Source of the DNA: Paracoccaceae bacterium
GTDB lineage: Bacteria; Pseudomonadota; Alphaproteobacteria; Rhodobacterales; Rhodobacteraceae
DNA: 45,144 nucleotides
Assembly (NCBI GenBank): GCA_021741465.1
Contig: JAIOXV010000007.1
Coordinates: 1 to 45,144 of the forward strand
Direction: 5' to 3'
Position 1 is the first letter of the stretch; each line of letters starts with the position of its first letter. This document shows positions 32,229 to 41,448 of this stretch, piece after piece. The notes below the pieces were generated by a model. It saw only the letters and a list, made by a program, of their open reading frames with translations. It was not told where the DNA came from and ran no database searches. A program made the position numbers and the translations under genes.

Positions 32229-33296
32229 ATGTCCCCGATTCTTCGCCTTTTGGCGCTTTCGTCTTTTTCTGTCCTTGCCGCCTGTGCGGCCACCCCGCCG
32301 CAAGAAACTGCTCCCACTGCGCACTCCGGCTATGAGGCGGTCGAAGACGAGGGCTTCATGATCGAGGCGGTCGAGGCGCGCCATCTGTCGGGCGGGCGTC
32401 AAAAATCCGAAGTGGCCTATAATGGCCCCGAAAAGCCCGGCACCATCGTGGTCGATACCTTTTCGCGCAAACTTTACCATGTGCAAGAAGACGGTCGGGC
32501 GATGCGCTATTCCATCGCTGTCGGCCGCGAGGGCCTGTCTTTCCGGGGCGCGGGCGTGATCGGCCGCAAGGAAAAATGGCCGTCATGGCAACCCACAGCC
32601 AATATGGTCCGCACCCGGCCCGACCTTTACGCCAGCTATGCCGGTGGCATGTCGGGGGGGCTTGAAAACCCGCTTGGGGCGCGGGCGATGTATCTTTACC
32701 GCGGCGGTGCCGACACCATGTTCCGCCTGCATGGCACGATCCAAAACGCCACCATCGGCCACGCCACCAGCGCGGGCTGCATCCGGCTTTACAACCAAGA
32801 TGCCATCCATCTTTACGAAAACGTCAAACTGGGAACCCAGGTAAAAGTCCGCTCCAAGGCGGAAAGCCTTGAACTGGAAGGCCCCTATATGGACGACGCC
32901 TGGGGACTGGCCGTGCCGGAAACCCCCGAGAACATCGCCCAGAAGGAAAAAGACATCATCACAAAGGCCGAACAAGAAGCCGCCGAAGCCAAGGCCGCCG
33001 AAGAGGCTGCCGCCAAGGCCGCTGCCGAAAAGGCCGCCTATGCCGCCATGACAGTTGAAGAACGCGCCAAGTTCGATGCCAAACGCGCCAAAGAGCAGGA
33101 AAAGGCCGATGCGCTGGCCGCCAAGGAACAGGCCAAGGCAGATGCGCTGGCCGCTAAGGAAAAAGCCAAGGCCGAAGCGCTGGCCGCCAAAGAAGCGGAA
33201 CTGGCAGCGCGGGCAGAAGAAAAACGTCTTGCCGCATGCAAGCGCAAAGGCATCGAAGCAAAAGATTGCCCCGCGCCCGAGGCTGCAAACGGCTGA
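32229..33296 (+). CDS. L,D-transpeptidase (YkuD) lipoprotein with Ala/Lys repeat tail
   Basis: The 355-aa product starts with a lipoprotein signal (LSSFSVLAACAA, lipobox Cys about residue 19) and so should be anchored to a membrane facing the periplasm. The YkuD domain spans roughly residues 65-215, with the active-site HATSAGCIRLYN, nucleophile Cys184 and the preceding RLHGT. Such enzymes make 3-3 peptidoglycan cross-links or attach proteins to murein. From about residue 235 the chain becomes a highly charged Ala/Glu/Lys helix with three 11-residue repeats (33105-33203) and ends with two extra Cys. The tail could span the periplasm or bind peptidoglycan. It is a single gene with a strong terminator. 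Confidence 0.9.
   Translation: MSPILRLLALSSFSVLAACAATPPQETAPTAHSGYEAVEDEGFMIEAVEARHLSGGRQKSEVAYNGPEKPGTIVVDTFSRKLYHVQEDGRAMRYSIAVGREGLSFRGAGVIGRKEKWPSWQPTANMVRTRPDLYASYAGGMSGGLENPLGARAMYLYRGGADTMFRLHGTIQNATIGHATSAGCIRLYNQDAIHLYENVKLGTQVKVRSKAESLELEGPYMDDAWGLAVPETPENIAQKEKDIITKAEQEAAEAKAAEEAAAKAAAEKAAYAAMTVEERAKFDAKRAKEQEKADALAAKEQAKADALAAKEKAKAEALAAKEAELAARAEEKRLAACKRKGIEAKDCPAPEAANG
33105..33203 (+). repeat. three tandem 33-base repeats in the L,D-transpeptidase gene
   Basis: Consecutive units encode ADALAAKEQAK, ADALAAKEKAK and AEALAAKEAEL. Units are in frame, so copy-number change would alter tail length without a frameshift. Confidence 0.8.
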
Positions 33297-33313
33297 TACG
33301 CCCAAAAATTGCG

Positions 33314-33343
33314 AAAAGGCCCGAAGATCGCTTCGGGCCTTTT
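33314..33343 (+). terminator. intrinsic terminator after the L,D-transpeptidase gene
   Basis: A perfect 13-bp stem AAAAGGCCCGAAG-ATCG-CTTCGGGCCTTTT followed by GCTTTTA. It lies between convergent genes and has A/T runs on both sides, so it may also end the cupin transcript. Confidence 0.88.
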
Positions 33344-33391
33344 GCTTTTACCCCCTAAAGGCGCACCTTCGGCCCGCTTGGCCGGGGTGGT

Positions 33392-33733
33392 TTATTCCAG
33401 AATCACGTAATCCTTCAGGGTGGTTTCGACACATTCCCATGTGCCTTCAAACCCAGGCCGGATGATGAAACTGTCTCCCGCCTTCAGATGCGTCACCGTG
33501 CCGTGCTGATCGGTCAGGATCGAATGGCCCTCATGGATATAAACATACTCCCATTCGCTATAGCTCATCCGCCACTTGCCCGGCGTGGTCTGCCACATGC
33601 CGCAGTAAAGCCCGTCCTTGTCCTCGCGGTTCCAGGTGGTGTGAACCGGATCCCCCGCGATCAGCTTTGCAGGATCGGGGCGGCTGATGTCGGGTTCAAT
33701 CCCGTCACGGCTGACACGTTCGACAAATTTCAT
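33392..33733 (-). CDS. cupin-domain protein (DUF861/cupin_3), 113 aa
   Basis: The single-domain protein shows the cupin_3 pattern: [33 protein letters not shown] followed by [30 protein letters not shown]. It has two half-cupin motifs but few of the metal-binding His found in catalytic cupins. Family members include ureidoglycine aminohydrolase-like and stress-related sugar-binding proteins; function here cannot be set. ATG 33733 is chosen because GGAGG lies four bases upstream; the preceding ATG 33736 is too close to it. It is divergent from panB. Confidence 0.85.
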   Translation of the reverse strand: MKFVERVSRDGIEPDISRPDPAKLIAGDPVHTTWNREDKDGLYCGMWQTTPGKWRMSYSEWEYVYIHEGHSILTDQHGTVTHLKAGDSFIIRPGFEGTWECVETTLKDYVILE

Positions 33734-33884
33734 CATCCCTCCAGACTTGGTTTTGCCCAGAAGGGCTGTTGCCCGCCCGCAGGTCAAGAGCCAGCTTTCG
33801 CCGCAATGCAGCGCAATTTTCTTGCGAACGGGCGGCGGCTGTGCCTGTATGCCGGGCAGAATCTGTATTGGCCCGGAGCTGAAG

Positions 33885-34721
33885 ATGAGCGCCACCTCCC
33901 CCCTCCGCCCCGTCTTGCCGCCCGACATCCGCGCCCGCAAGGGCAGCGCGCCGCTGGTTGTGCTGACAGCGTACACAACGCCGATGGCCCGCCTGGTTGA
34001 CCCGCATTGCGATGTTGCCCTGGTCGGCGATTCGCTGGGAATGGTGCTGCATGGCATGCCATCGACCCTTGGCGTCACGCTGGAGATGATGATCCTTCAC
34101 GGTCGTTCGGTCGTCCGGGGCTGCCAAAAGGCGATGGTCGTGATCGACATGCCCTTTGGCAGCTATGAAGAAGGCCCCCAGCAGGCCTATCGCAACGCCG
34201 CCCGGCTTATGACGGAAACCGGCGCCCCTGCGGTCAAGCTGGAGGGCGGGGTGCATATGGCCGAAACCATCAGCTTTCTGACCAAACGCGGCGTGCCGGT
34301 GATGGCCCATATCGGGCTGACCCCGCAGTCGGTGAACACCTTTGGCGGCTACAAGGTGGTGGGGCGCGAAGACGAAGCCGATCTTGTCATGCAAGATGCT
34401 TTGGCCGTTCAGGCCGCCGGGGCTTTTTCGGTTGTGCTGGAAAAGGTGCCGATGGGCCTTGCGGGCCGCATCACCGCGGCCTTGGACATTCCCACCATTG
34501 GCATCGGCGCAGGCATCGATTGCGATGGCCAGGTTCTGGTGATCGACGACATGCTTGGCCTTTTCACCGAGTTTCGTCCGAAATTCGTCAAGCGCTATGC
34601 CAACCTTGGCAAGACCGCAGACGAGGCGATTGCCGCCTATGCCGCCGAAGTGCGCGCGCGTGCCTTTCCGGGTGACGAACACTCTTTCCCCGATGTGCTG
34701 CCGCCGAAAGGTTCGAAATGA
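33885..34721 (+). CDS. panB: 3-methyl-2-oxobutanoate hydroxymethyltransferase
   Basis: PanB uses methylene-tetrahydrofolate to make ketopantoate from 2-oxoisovalerate, the first step of pantothenate and CoA synthesis. The 278-aa protein has [36 protein letters not shown] (Mg-binding Asp), [26 protein letters not shown] and [21 protein letters not shown]. The ATG at 33885 (GAAG upstream) gives the usual N-terminus; the longer open frame from 33687 was discarded. Its stop overlaps panC by 4 bases. Confidence 0.96.
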   Translation: MSATSPLRPVLPPDIRARKGSAPLVVLTAYTTPMARLVDPHCDVALVGDSLGMVLHGMPSTLGVTLEMMILHGRSVVRGCQKAMVVIDMPFGSYEEGPQQAYRNAARLMTETGAPAVKLEGGVHMAETISFLTKRGVPVMAHIGLTPQSVNTFGGYKVVGREDEADLVMQDALAVQAAGAFSVVLEKVPMGLAGRITAALDIPTIGIGAGIDCDGQVLVIDDMLGLFTEFRPKFVKRYANLGKTADEAIAAYAAEVRARAFPGDEHSFPDVLPPKGSK

Positions 34722-35557
34722 CCCAAATCATCCGGACAGTGGCCGACCTGCGCCCCATCGTGCGGGCGTGGAAGGCCGCGGGCGACTTGGTTGGTGTGGT
34801 GCCGACAATGGGCGCGCTGCATGACGGGCATCTGTCGCTGGCGCGTGCGGGCAAGCAGGAATGTGAACGCGTCATCACCACGATCTTTGTGAACCCAAAG
34901 CAGTTCAACAACCCCGACGATCTGAAAAAATACCCCCGCACCGAAGAGGCCGACGTGGCGCTGTTGTCCAGCGTTGGGGTGGATGTGGTCTTCATCCCCC
35001 AGCCGGACGAGGTCTATCCCGACGGCTTTATCACCACGGTTTCGGTGGGCGGCGTGTCTGAACCGCTTGAAGGGCGGATGCGGCCGGGCCATTTCGATGG
35101 GGTGGCAACGGTTGTTTCCAAGCTGTTCGGCATGACCATGGCCGACCGTGGCTATTTTGGCCAAAAAGACTGGCAGCAGTTGCAAGTTGTCCAGCGTCTG
35201 GTGCGCGATCTGAACATTCCGATCAAGATCGTGGGCTGCGAAACCATCCGCGAGGCTGACGGGCTGGCCATGTCGTCGCGCAATGTGGGGCTGACCGTCG
35301 AAGGCCGGGCGGTGGCCGGCGTGCTTTACAGCGCGATCACGGCCGCGGCGGATGACATCCGCGCCGGTCAATCTGACCGCATGGCCATTCGCGAGGCGGC
35401 CGAAAAGGTGCGTTCGGCGGGGTTCGAGCGTGTCGAATACATCGAACTGCGCGATGCAGAAACCCTGATGCCGTCAGACGATGTCAACCGCCCCCGCCGC
35501 ATGTTGGCCGCAGCCTGGATCGACGGCGTGCGCCTGATCGACAATATTCCGGTCTGA
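34718..35557 (+). CDS. panC: pantoate-beta-alanine ligase
   Basis: PanC joins pantoate and beta-alanine with ATP to give pantothenate. The 279-aa protein shows [18 protein letters not shown] with the HxGH adenylation motif, [27 protein letters not shown]-like [16 protein letters not shown], and MSSRN. It overlaps panB as ATGA, forming a panBC operon. No panD or panE is nearby. No clear terminator follows, so some transcripts may continue toward the operon at 35742. Confidence 0.96.
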   Translation: MTQIIRTVADLRPIVRAWKAAGDLVGVVPTMGALHDGHLSLARAGKQECERVITTIFVNPKQFNNPDDLKKYPRTEEADVALLSSVGVDVVFIPQPDEVYPDGFITTVSVGGVSEPLEGRMRPGHFDGVATVVSKLFGMTMADRGYFGQKDWQQLQVVQRLVRDLNIPIKIVGCETIREADGLAMSSRNVGLTVEGRAVAGVLYSAITAAADDIRAGQSDRMAIREAAEKVRSAGFERVEYIELRDAETLMPSDDVNRPRRMLAAAWIDGVRLIDNIPV

Positions 35558-35683
35558 ACCGCCGCCGCTTTGCCCTTCTGTCCGTCCGCAGCCTGACAAG
35601 GCCGTTGCGGCTGTCGTCGACTTGGGCAAGGATAGTCGTGATCCTGACGGCCATATCCGGCCAAGCGAATTTCTTTCTCGTGG

Positions 35684-35716
35684 GGGATGTATTGATGTAA
35701 ATCGTCATTACATCCC
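35684..35716. promoter_or_regulatory. operator-like inverted repeats upstream of the 35.7-42.4 kb operon
   Basis: GGGATGTA-N17-TACATCCC (35684-35716) and, overlapping it, GATGTAA-N7-TTACATC (35694-35714) are both perfect. The element lies 26 bases before the first start codon of the operon and is AT-rich against its surroundings, so it probably overlaps the core promoter. Confidence 0.55.
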
Positions 35717-35741
35717 GTGTATCAAGTAACAGGAGAGCCAG

Positions 35742-36812
35742 ATGGCCGATTTCGACGCACAGATTGAGGCAAGCCAGAAGCAGGTGGCCGAGGCGCAGGC
35801 GAAGATTTCCCAGATCACCGGCCAGATCGAGGCGGCAAAGTCCAAGCTGGATCAGGGCCTGTCGATCGACGTGGAAAACGCCACGCTTGACGATGTGCAC
35901 AAGCACACCGAGGTGATGAACGCCAATATCGCGGAACTCATCATGGGGCTGGATGATGTGACCGCGGGCTTCTCGAAAGACTTTGACGAGATGCGGTCGA
36001 AAACCGGCATGGAAAGCCTTATCGGCTTCTTTTCTTCGGCCAAATCGGAATCGATGCGCCAAGAGCGTCTGCGCACGGCCTCCATCGATGACAAGCTGCA
36101 AGACCTGATTGCCAAATCAGATGTGATCGTGAAGCTTTTGCAGGGCCAGCTTGACCTGCTGAATGGCCAAAAAGCCAGGGTCGAGCTTAATCTGGGCGAT
36201 ACTTTGGCCCAACGCGAAGGCGCGGTGTCGGTGCTTGAAACGGTTCGCACCGAGATTGCCGCGATGGACCCCAAGATCATCGCGTTGGAAAACCAGATCA
36301 GCGTCGAACAAGACGCCACCGCTCGGACCAAGCTGGAAACAGATCTGGCCACGCTGAACGCCCGCTACAACGCGCTGGTGCAGGATGAACAGGTGCATCT
36401 GGCGAAAAGCCAAACGCTGGAGCGGTATATCGAAAAGGGCAAAACCTGGGTCGACAGCCTGACCAATCAGGCCGCCACCCAGCTTGTGCTTATCAACAAA
36501 CTGCAAACCGACACCAAGCAGCGCGTGGTGCTTTATGATGCGCTGACTTCGTCGTTGAAAACCGCCCAACAGCAGGACGTGGCCCACCGCATCAACGAAA
36601 TCGGCGTGAAAACCGACCAAGAGGCCCAGGCCGCCATGGCCGCCATTGGTGCAGCCACCAATGACAAGATGGCCGATATGCTGGAGGCCCACGAAGGCCA
36701 TATGGTCTTTGCCCGCCAGATTCTGGAGCAAAAGGCCAAGGCGGATGAACGCTTTGCCCGGCGCTTCGCCAAGATCGTCGAAAAGCACGACAAGAACGCC
36801 TACGGGGGCTAA
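35742..36812 (+). CDS. coiled-coil protein, possibly TelA-like, 356 aa
   Basis: The protein begins MADFDAQIEASQKQVAEAQA and is almost wholly helical, with heptad-like segments (about 1-40, 115-215, 265-345), no membrane helix and no cysteine. The order of a linker with GMESLIGFF, a helix ending LLQGQLDLLNGQKARVELN, and a C-terminal bundle with QLVLINKLQTDTKQRVVLYDALTSSL reminds me of the toxic-anion-resistance protein TelA/KlaA. That similarity is by eye and weak. AGGAG precedes the ATG. It is the first gene of a co-directional set of six, three bases before the next start. A scaffold or adaptor role for the AAA+ ATPase downstream is inference. Confidence 0.75.
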   Translation: MADFDAQIEASQKQVAEAQAKISQITGQIEAAKSKLDQGLSIDVENATLDDVHKHTEVMNANIAELIMGLDDVTAGFSKDFDEMRSKTGMESLIGFFSSAKSESMRQERLRTASIDDKLQDLIAKSDVIVKLLQGQLDLLNGQKARVELNLGDTLAQREGAVSVLETVRTEIAAMDPKIIALENQISVEQDATARTKLETDLATLNARYNALVQDEQVHLAKSQTLERYIEKGKTWVDSLTNQAATQLVLINKLQTDTKQRVVLYDALTSSLKTAQQQDVAHRINEIGVKTDQEAQAAMAAIGAATNDKMADMLEAHEGHMVFARQILEQKAKADERFARRFAKIVEKHDKNAYGG

Positions 36813-36815
36813 ACC

Positions 36816-37937
36816 TTGGCCGATGTCAAAGAGGCTTTGGTCTCTGACCATACCGAACTTGCCGACAGCGCGGTGGTGCAGCGCTATTTCTCCAAGTTTG
36901 AACGTATCACCGGCCATCTGGGCCGCGTGGCGGGCGAGGTCGAGGCCGAGGGCCGCCTGACCCGCACCGAAGCCCGCATTCTGGGCCGCTATCTTGCCGC
37001 GTTGAACGGCACCTTCACCGCCCTGGGCCATAAATACCGGATGACAGGGCGTACCGATACCGCGCCCCGGCTGACCTTTGATCGCCACGAATCGGGCTTT
37101 CCGGTGGCGCAGGAATTGATAACCATGGCGCTGGATGCAGCACAGGTGGAAAAGCATCTGTCCGGCATGGCCTCACAAGCCGAATTGAAAGACCGCATGG
37201 TGCGCCAGATCGTGCGCGACCTGAGTGTGCCAACGGCGCTGCAATTTGCCCTGTCGCAGCGGCTTTATTACGAAGCGCTGGCCGCAGGCGGGCTTTTCTG
37301 GGCCCGCAATGACCCCGATGTTCAATTCATCGCCGATACCAACAGCCGCCGCCATTTCCTGGTGCACTGGGCGATCTGGGACACCCAGACCAACCTGCCG
37401 GTGGTCTATCTGTTCGATGTGCAAGATTCCGGGCGCAAACCCCTGCCAAACGACGACCGCCGCTGGCCTTTGGTGCAACAAGGGTTGATGGCTCAATCGG
37501 TGGGCGGACTGAAACTGCTGACAATGGCCCAGGGCTTCGACAAGGATTTCGAGGCGATCCACCCCAAACGCCTGCGCCGCATCACCCTTGGGCCGATGCA
37601 CAGCCAGGATTTCACCCTGCAATCCGGCCCGATATCTGACGTGCTGAAAGCCGCCGACGCGCCCGATGGCAATGATTGGGCGCTGGTCTGGACCGTCGAA
37701 GACATCGTCTCGGACCGCGAGGAAGACGTAAAGGATGGCTGGTTCTCGACCGCCAATCGCCAGATCTGGAAGCTCGATCCGGTCCACGGCATCGACAGCG
37801 GCACCACAAGCACAGAACGCATGATGATCCTGCCCGAACAGGTTTTCCAAGCCTTGGTCGAAGTCGATGCCCCCGGGTTGCGGCCTTACCGCAAATTCGT
37901 CGTAGGGGCCGGTGGGCGCATCATTCCGGCGGTGTAA
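36816..37937 (+). CDS. uncharacterised 373-aa protein of the AAA+ operon
   Basis: I do not recognise this protein. It is soluble, with an N-terminal helical region of about 130 residues (RITGHLGRVAGEVEAEGRLT, EARILGRYLAALNGTF). A mixed region rich in Trp and Asp follows: RRHFLVHWAIWDTQTNLP, VYLFDVQDSG, WALVWTVEDIVSDREEDVKDGWF and a C-terminal GLRPYRKFVVGAGGRII. No signal peptide or nucleotide motif is visible. The start is TTG at 36816, three bases after the previous stop, with GGGGG upstream. Codon use matches the neighbouring genes. Tight spacing points to a shared function with the coiled-coil protein and the ATPase. Confidence 0.8.
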   Translation: MADVKEALVSDHTELADSAVVQRYFSKFERITGHLGRVAGEVEAEGRLTRTEARILGRYLAALNGTFTALGHKYRMTGRTDTAPRLTFDRHESGFPVAQELITMALDAAQVEKHLSGMASQAELKDRMVRQIVRDLSVPTALQFALSQRLYYEALAAGGLFWARNDPDVQFIADTNSRRHFLVHWAIWDTQTNLPVVYLFDVQDSGRKPLPNDDRRWPLVQQGLMAQSVGGLKLLTMAQGFDKDFEAIHPKRLRRITLGPMHSQDFTLQSGPISDVLKAADAPDGNDWALVWTVEDIVSDREEDVKDGWFSTANRQIWKLDPVHGIDSGTTSTERMMILPEQVFQALVEVDAPGLRPYRKFVVGAGGRIIPAV

Positions 37938-37997
37938 GGCCCTGGCCGCCCCACAGGGCCGCGCCGGGCAAAGAGAACGGGTTCAGGAGACAAGGCG

Positions 37998-39926
37998 ATG
38001 ACGACACGCGATACGATGGAGCTGCGGGAACAGGCGGTTCGGGCCCAGTATGAAGCAGCACTTGCCCTGATCTCGGGGTTCGACCATGCCCCCCGCTTGG
38101 CCAGACCGACAGCACCCGCCGCGGCCGATGAACGCTCTCCCGGCATCGGGGCGCGGCCGCGCTTCCGCTCGACCATTCCCGGCATGGCGGGGCGGTCCAC
38201 GGCACGGCCGGGGGGGGTCCGGCTTTATGAACGCGTTGAAGGGCTTGGCGATGGGCTTTTGTCGCCGTTGCAGTCCAGCGCGCTGAATGCCCTGCGCCGC
38301 GGGGTGGCCATTGCCTTGGCCCTGGGCGAGGCCTTTTGCGCCCAATCGGGGCTGGCCGAGTTGAAAAAGGCCAATCTCGAAGGCCGCCTGCCCGAGACAA
38401 GACGCGCCGAATTCACTGCGCTTCTGGCCGGTGAATCCTTGGCGGTGCTTTACACTTTTGCCAATGCCACCGCCTTTCTGCTGGCACCGCATCTGGGGGC
38501 CACCACCGTCGAGATTGGCGAGGTGGACGAGGTTCTGACCGACAACGCCCCACTTGCCCTGCAAGGCGCCTTGTGGGAACTGGACCAGGACATCGCCGCC
38601 TTTGCCCGCGACGAAACCCGCCTTGTCGCCACCATCGCCGCCTTTGCCGAGGCCTTGATGGAAAAGGTCGCGCTGCGGGCCCAGCCAACGGGCGGGGTTG
38701 CGGCCTTTACCGGGTCCAGCTGGAAGGTCGAGGCGGATGGCTTGACGATTTCCGGCTTCAAACCGGCGCGGGCGGCCAAGGGCGGCCAGCTTTCCATGCA
38801 ATTCAAAAAACCGCATGAGGTGGTGGGAAACCATATCGCCAAATATCAATCGATGCGGCTGGCCAAGATGTTGATGGCCTATGATTTCGAGCGCCGGTTG
38901 AACCCCTTTGCCGAACTGGGTGGCTTCATCTTCACCTTCATGGGCGATGGCAAACCGGGCACGGGCAAAACCACGCTGATCCAGATGATGGCGGGATTGC
39001 TGAATGATTACTGCAAGCTGGCCGGATATCCCTTTCGCTATCAGAACTTTTCCATCGACCAGATCGACAGCTATCAGGGCAAATCGGGCCAGAATGCCAA
39101 GGCCTTTATCGACACGGTACTGGACCCGTCGGTCATCGGGTTCGGCACGATCGATGATATCGACCAGGTCGCAGGCAAACGCGGCGACCGGCAATCCTCG
39201 GCAGGCCAACAAGAGGTGACAGCGGTGTTCATGGGGGCCTTTGCCGGGGCCAATACAGTGGTGCGCGGCAATTGCACCTTTGGCATGTTTTCCAACTTCC
39301 CCGAGAATGTCGATGATGCCCTGCGCCAACGCGCCGGGGCGCGGTTCTTGGTAGACGGGCCGCAAACACGCGAAGATTACATTGATATCCTGTCGCTGCT
39401 TTTGGGCAAGAACCACCAAATCCCCCTTGGCGCGCATGATCTTTTTGCCGCGCAGGAAATCAAAAAGGCGGTGGCCGCCAGCTTCGAAGGCCATTCCCGC
39501 CCGCATGAAGCCGGGCTCTTGCAGGTCTGGGACAAGGTCGCAGGCGACATCGGCCCATTGGACACCATCGCCAAGCTTGGCGCTTACCTGAAGGCCATTC
39601 AACAGGCGGACGACCGCTTCACCGGCCGCGCCATCAAGAACATCACCGATGCGGTGAAGGTGCGGGCAATGGATTTCGACCTGCCGGATGAATGGATGGA
39701 AAACCCCGACCTGTTCCTGTTCAAACCCTATGACGAGAAATTGGCGCTGATCCGCGGCCTGATGACACCGATCACGGTCGACATGGTGGTGCAGGAAATC
39801 AACCGCTATGCGGATTCTGAGTTCCGCTATGCCGACAAGTCGGACGAAGTGGCGATTGAAGGCATGGTGCGCGAGTTTGGCCGGACGGAAGAGGCGAAGC
39901 GGCGGTATCTGGAGAGGAAACCGTAA
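37998..39926 (+). CDS. AAA+ ATPase, 642 aa
   Basis: The C-terminal half is an AAA+ module: Walker A GKPGTGKT at residues 318-325, Walker B region GFGTIDDID at 381-389, and a likely sensor/arginine-finger stretch NFPENVDDALRQRAGARFL. The first 300 residues are a family-specific N-terminal domain, mainly helical after a Pro/Arg-rich disordered segment (30-75). No membrane helix is convincing. The closest type is uncertain; it is not ClpX, FtsH, Lon, MoxR or RuvB by motif order. It is likely the motor of the operon, remodelling a partner encoded next to it. AGGAG lies upstream of the ATG; the stop codon TAA overlaps a possible 58-codon ORF as TAATG. Confidence 0.85.
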   Translation: MTTRDTMELREQAVRAQYEAALALISGFDHAPRLARPTAPAAADERSPGIGARPRFRSTIPGMAGRSTARPGGVRLYERVEGLGDGLLSPLQSSALNALRRGVAIALALGEAFCAQSGLAELKKANLEGRLPETRRAEFTALLAGESLAVLYTFANATAFLLAPHLGATTVEIGEVDEVLTDNAPLALQGALWELDQDIAAFARDETRLVATIAAFAEALMEKVALRAQPTGGVAAFTGSSWKVEADGLTISGFKPARAAKGGQLSMQFKKPHEVVGNHIAKYQSMRLAKMLMAYDFERRLNPFAELGGFIFTFMGDGKPGTGKTTLIQMMAGLLNDYCKLAGYPFRYQNFSIDQIDSYQGKSGQNAKAFIDTVLDPSVIGFGTIDDIDQVAGKRGDRQSSAGQQEVTAVFMGAFAGANTVVRGNCTFGMFSNFPENVDDALRQRAGARFLVDGPQTREDYIDILSLLLGKNHQIPLGAHDLFAAQEIKKAVAASFEGHSRPHEAGLLQVWDKVAGDIGPLDTIAKLGAYLKAIQQADDRFTGRAIKNITDAVKVRAMDFDLPDEWMENPDLFLFKPYDEKLALIRGLMTPITVDMVVQEINRYADSEFRYADKSDEVAIEGMVREFGRTEEAKRRYLERKP

Positions 39927-40102
39927 TGGCAGCCCTTAAATCTTTCCCGCCGGATGCTGCCCCCCCCAATTGCAGCCCCGGCACCACCGCACGGGACGGC
40001 CTTGGTTCCCGCCCGGGACTTGTCCCGGGCAGCGCCCACCCCGCGGTTCGTGCCCTGCCCTTTGCGCCTCATGGCCAGCGAAAAGGGGGGGGTGCTCCAT
40101 GA
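39926..40102 (+). CDS. possible 58-codon ORF linking the ATPase and 449-aa genes
   Basis: An ORF starts at the ATG overlapping the ATPase stop (TAATG) and ends in a TGA overlapping the next ATG (ATGA), which is exactly the geometry of coupled genes. However, the product is Pro/Gly/Ala/Arg-rich (MAALKSFPPDAAPPN...). The DNA holds a repeat-like 20-base palindrome, GCCCGGGAC-TT-GTCCCGGGC at 40011-40030, of a type common between genes in alphaproteobacteria. It may be non-coding spacer with a lucky open frame; coding is less likely than not. Confidence 0.3.
   Translation: MAALKSFPPDAAPPNCSPGTTARDGLGSRPGLVPGSAHPAVRALPFAPHGQRKGGGAP
40011..40030. repeat. palindromic hairpin inside the operon
   Basis: A perfect 9-bp stem GCCCGGGAC / GTCCCGGGC with a TT loop in the 172-base gap between the ATPase and 449-aa genes, followed by AGCGCCCACCCCG. 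This may tune expression of downstream genes by processing or partial termination. Confidence 0.6.
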
Positions 40103-41448
40103 AACGCCTCATCTCCGCTGGTCTGATGTTCGGCAACCTGATCGAGGTGTCTTCGCCTGCCCTTGTCGAACGCTATAACCGGGCGCTTAAGCATCTGACG
40201 GGCAAGACCACTGCTTTGACCGATTTCCACATCGACATCTCCGGTTACTCGCCGGAAATCGGTGACGAACTTAACGACCCGATCTATCTGAACCCCAATG
40301 GCGCGAACCGGCAATTCATCCTTCTGACCACCAGCCAGAAAGCCGCGCCGCTCTTGAACATGAAATTCTCCACCTCGCGCGGGATATTGCAGCAGTTCAT
40401 CGAAACCAATGAGGCACAGCTTTTCGCCCTGACCGCACGGGACGCAGTGGCGGGCGAGTTGCAGGGTTCGGTCTATGAAGTCTCCACCCCCGCCCGGCTT
40501 TTGGAGATGAAGCAGGTCACGGTCGAGGCCGATACCATCGGCGGCCATGTGGCCGATGCCGAAAAACTGGCGGGCATGATCGCGCAGTTTCGCAGCGCAC
40601 CCGACGGCTGGCGCGATGATGTCCTGATCGCCGACATGATAACCCTTGCCCGCAAGACCGGCGATGTCACGCGCGTGCCCATCAGCCTTCCCGCCATGAC
40701 CTTTCAACAGCCGAATTTCTGGACCAGCCATTTCGGCGGCATCTATGTGTTTCAAGATATGGCCTTCCCCGCCGTCATCTCGACCATGGCGCGCGAAAGC
40801 CTTGGGATCATGCCGCTTTCCCCGGTGATGGACATCACCCGCCGCAACCAAATTGCCGAATGGCTGGACCGCAATGGCCTTGTCGAACCCATCGTTCAGG
40901 CGCGGGGGTTGGATGCAGGGGCAATCTTGCGCCAGAAGATGGACTTCATTCTGGTCGAAGCAGCCGAAACCCTGCAGATCGAAATTGGCGACGCCCGGCG
41001 CACCGAGTTGCGCAAGATCGCCTATCGCCTTGGCGATGCCCTGCCACCAGAGTTTCTTGGCCTGGCCAGTCTTTTGCGCTGGGTCGAAGGGGCCGGACCC
41101 TGGCCGCGCATCACGTCCGAACACGCCTGCTATTTCTACACCCTGCGCGCCAGTCCGGGCAAAGACCGTGATCTTGTGAACATGCTGCTGGCCGAGCTTG
41201 CACCGATGGATGTGCGCCAGATGTTCATCACCCACAAGGAACTTTTCTACGCCCATTATGCCACATGGTCCGAGCGCAAACGCCAATGGGTGGCAGACTT
41301 TCTGCAACGGGAATACAAGGTAGATGCACAAGGCGCGCGCGAGGCCCTCTTTGGGCCAGAGCCGTCAATGGATAGCCGCGACCGGCCCGCGCCTAGGCCG
41401 CCGCGCGATGTAGGGCCGGTGGTTGGCCCATGGGGAGGGCGGCGATGA
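40099..41448 (+). CDS. uncharacterised 449-aa protein of the AAA+ operon (possibly DUF6638)
   Basis: The protein starts MKRLISAGLMFGNLIEVSSPALVERYNRALKHLTGK and has no signal or membrane helix. Distinctive stretches are FHIDISGYSPEIGDELNDPIYLN, MTFQQPNFWTSHFGGIYVFQD near the middle and WVEGAGPWPRITSEHACYFYTLR in the second half. It ends with a Pro/Arg-rich tail (RDRPAPRPPRDVGPVVGPWG). It may be what databases call DUF6638, a name I recall for Rhodobacterales proteins of this size, but I am not sure. The start after AAAAGGGGGGGGTG is chosen over an open upstream frame from 39970. Its TGA overlaps the next gene (ATGA). Role unknown; context implies a partner of the ATPase. Confidence 0.82.
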   Translation: MKRLISAGLMFGNLIEVSSPALVERYNRALKHLTGKTTALTDFHIDISGYSPEIGDELNDPIYLNPNGANRQFILLTTSQKAAPLLNMKFSTSRGILQQFIETNEAQLFALTARDAVAGELQGSVYEVSTPARLLEMKQVTVEADTIGGHVADAEKLAGMIAQFRSAPDGWRDDVLIADMITLARKTGDVTRVPISLPAMTFQQPNFWTSHFGGIYVFQDMAFPAVISTMARESLGIMPLSPVMDITRRNQIAEWLDRNGLVEPIVQARGLDAGAILRQKMDFILVEAAETLQIEIGDARRTELRKIAYRLGDALPPEFLGLASLLRWVEGAGPWPRITSEHACYFYTLRASPGKDRDLVNMLLAELAPMDVRQMFITHKELFYAHYATWSERKRQWVADFLQREYKVDAQGAREALFGPEPSMDSRDRPAPRPPRDVGPVVGPWGGRR

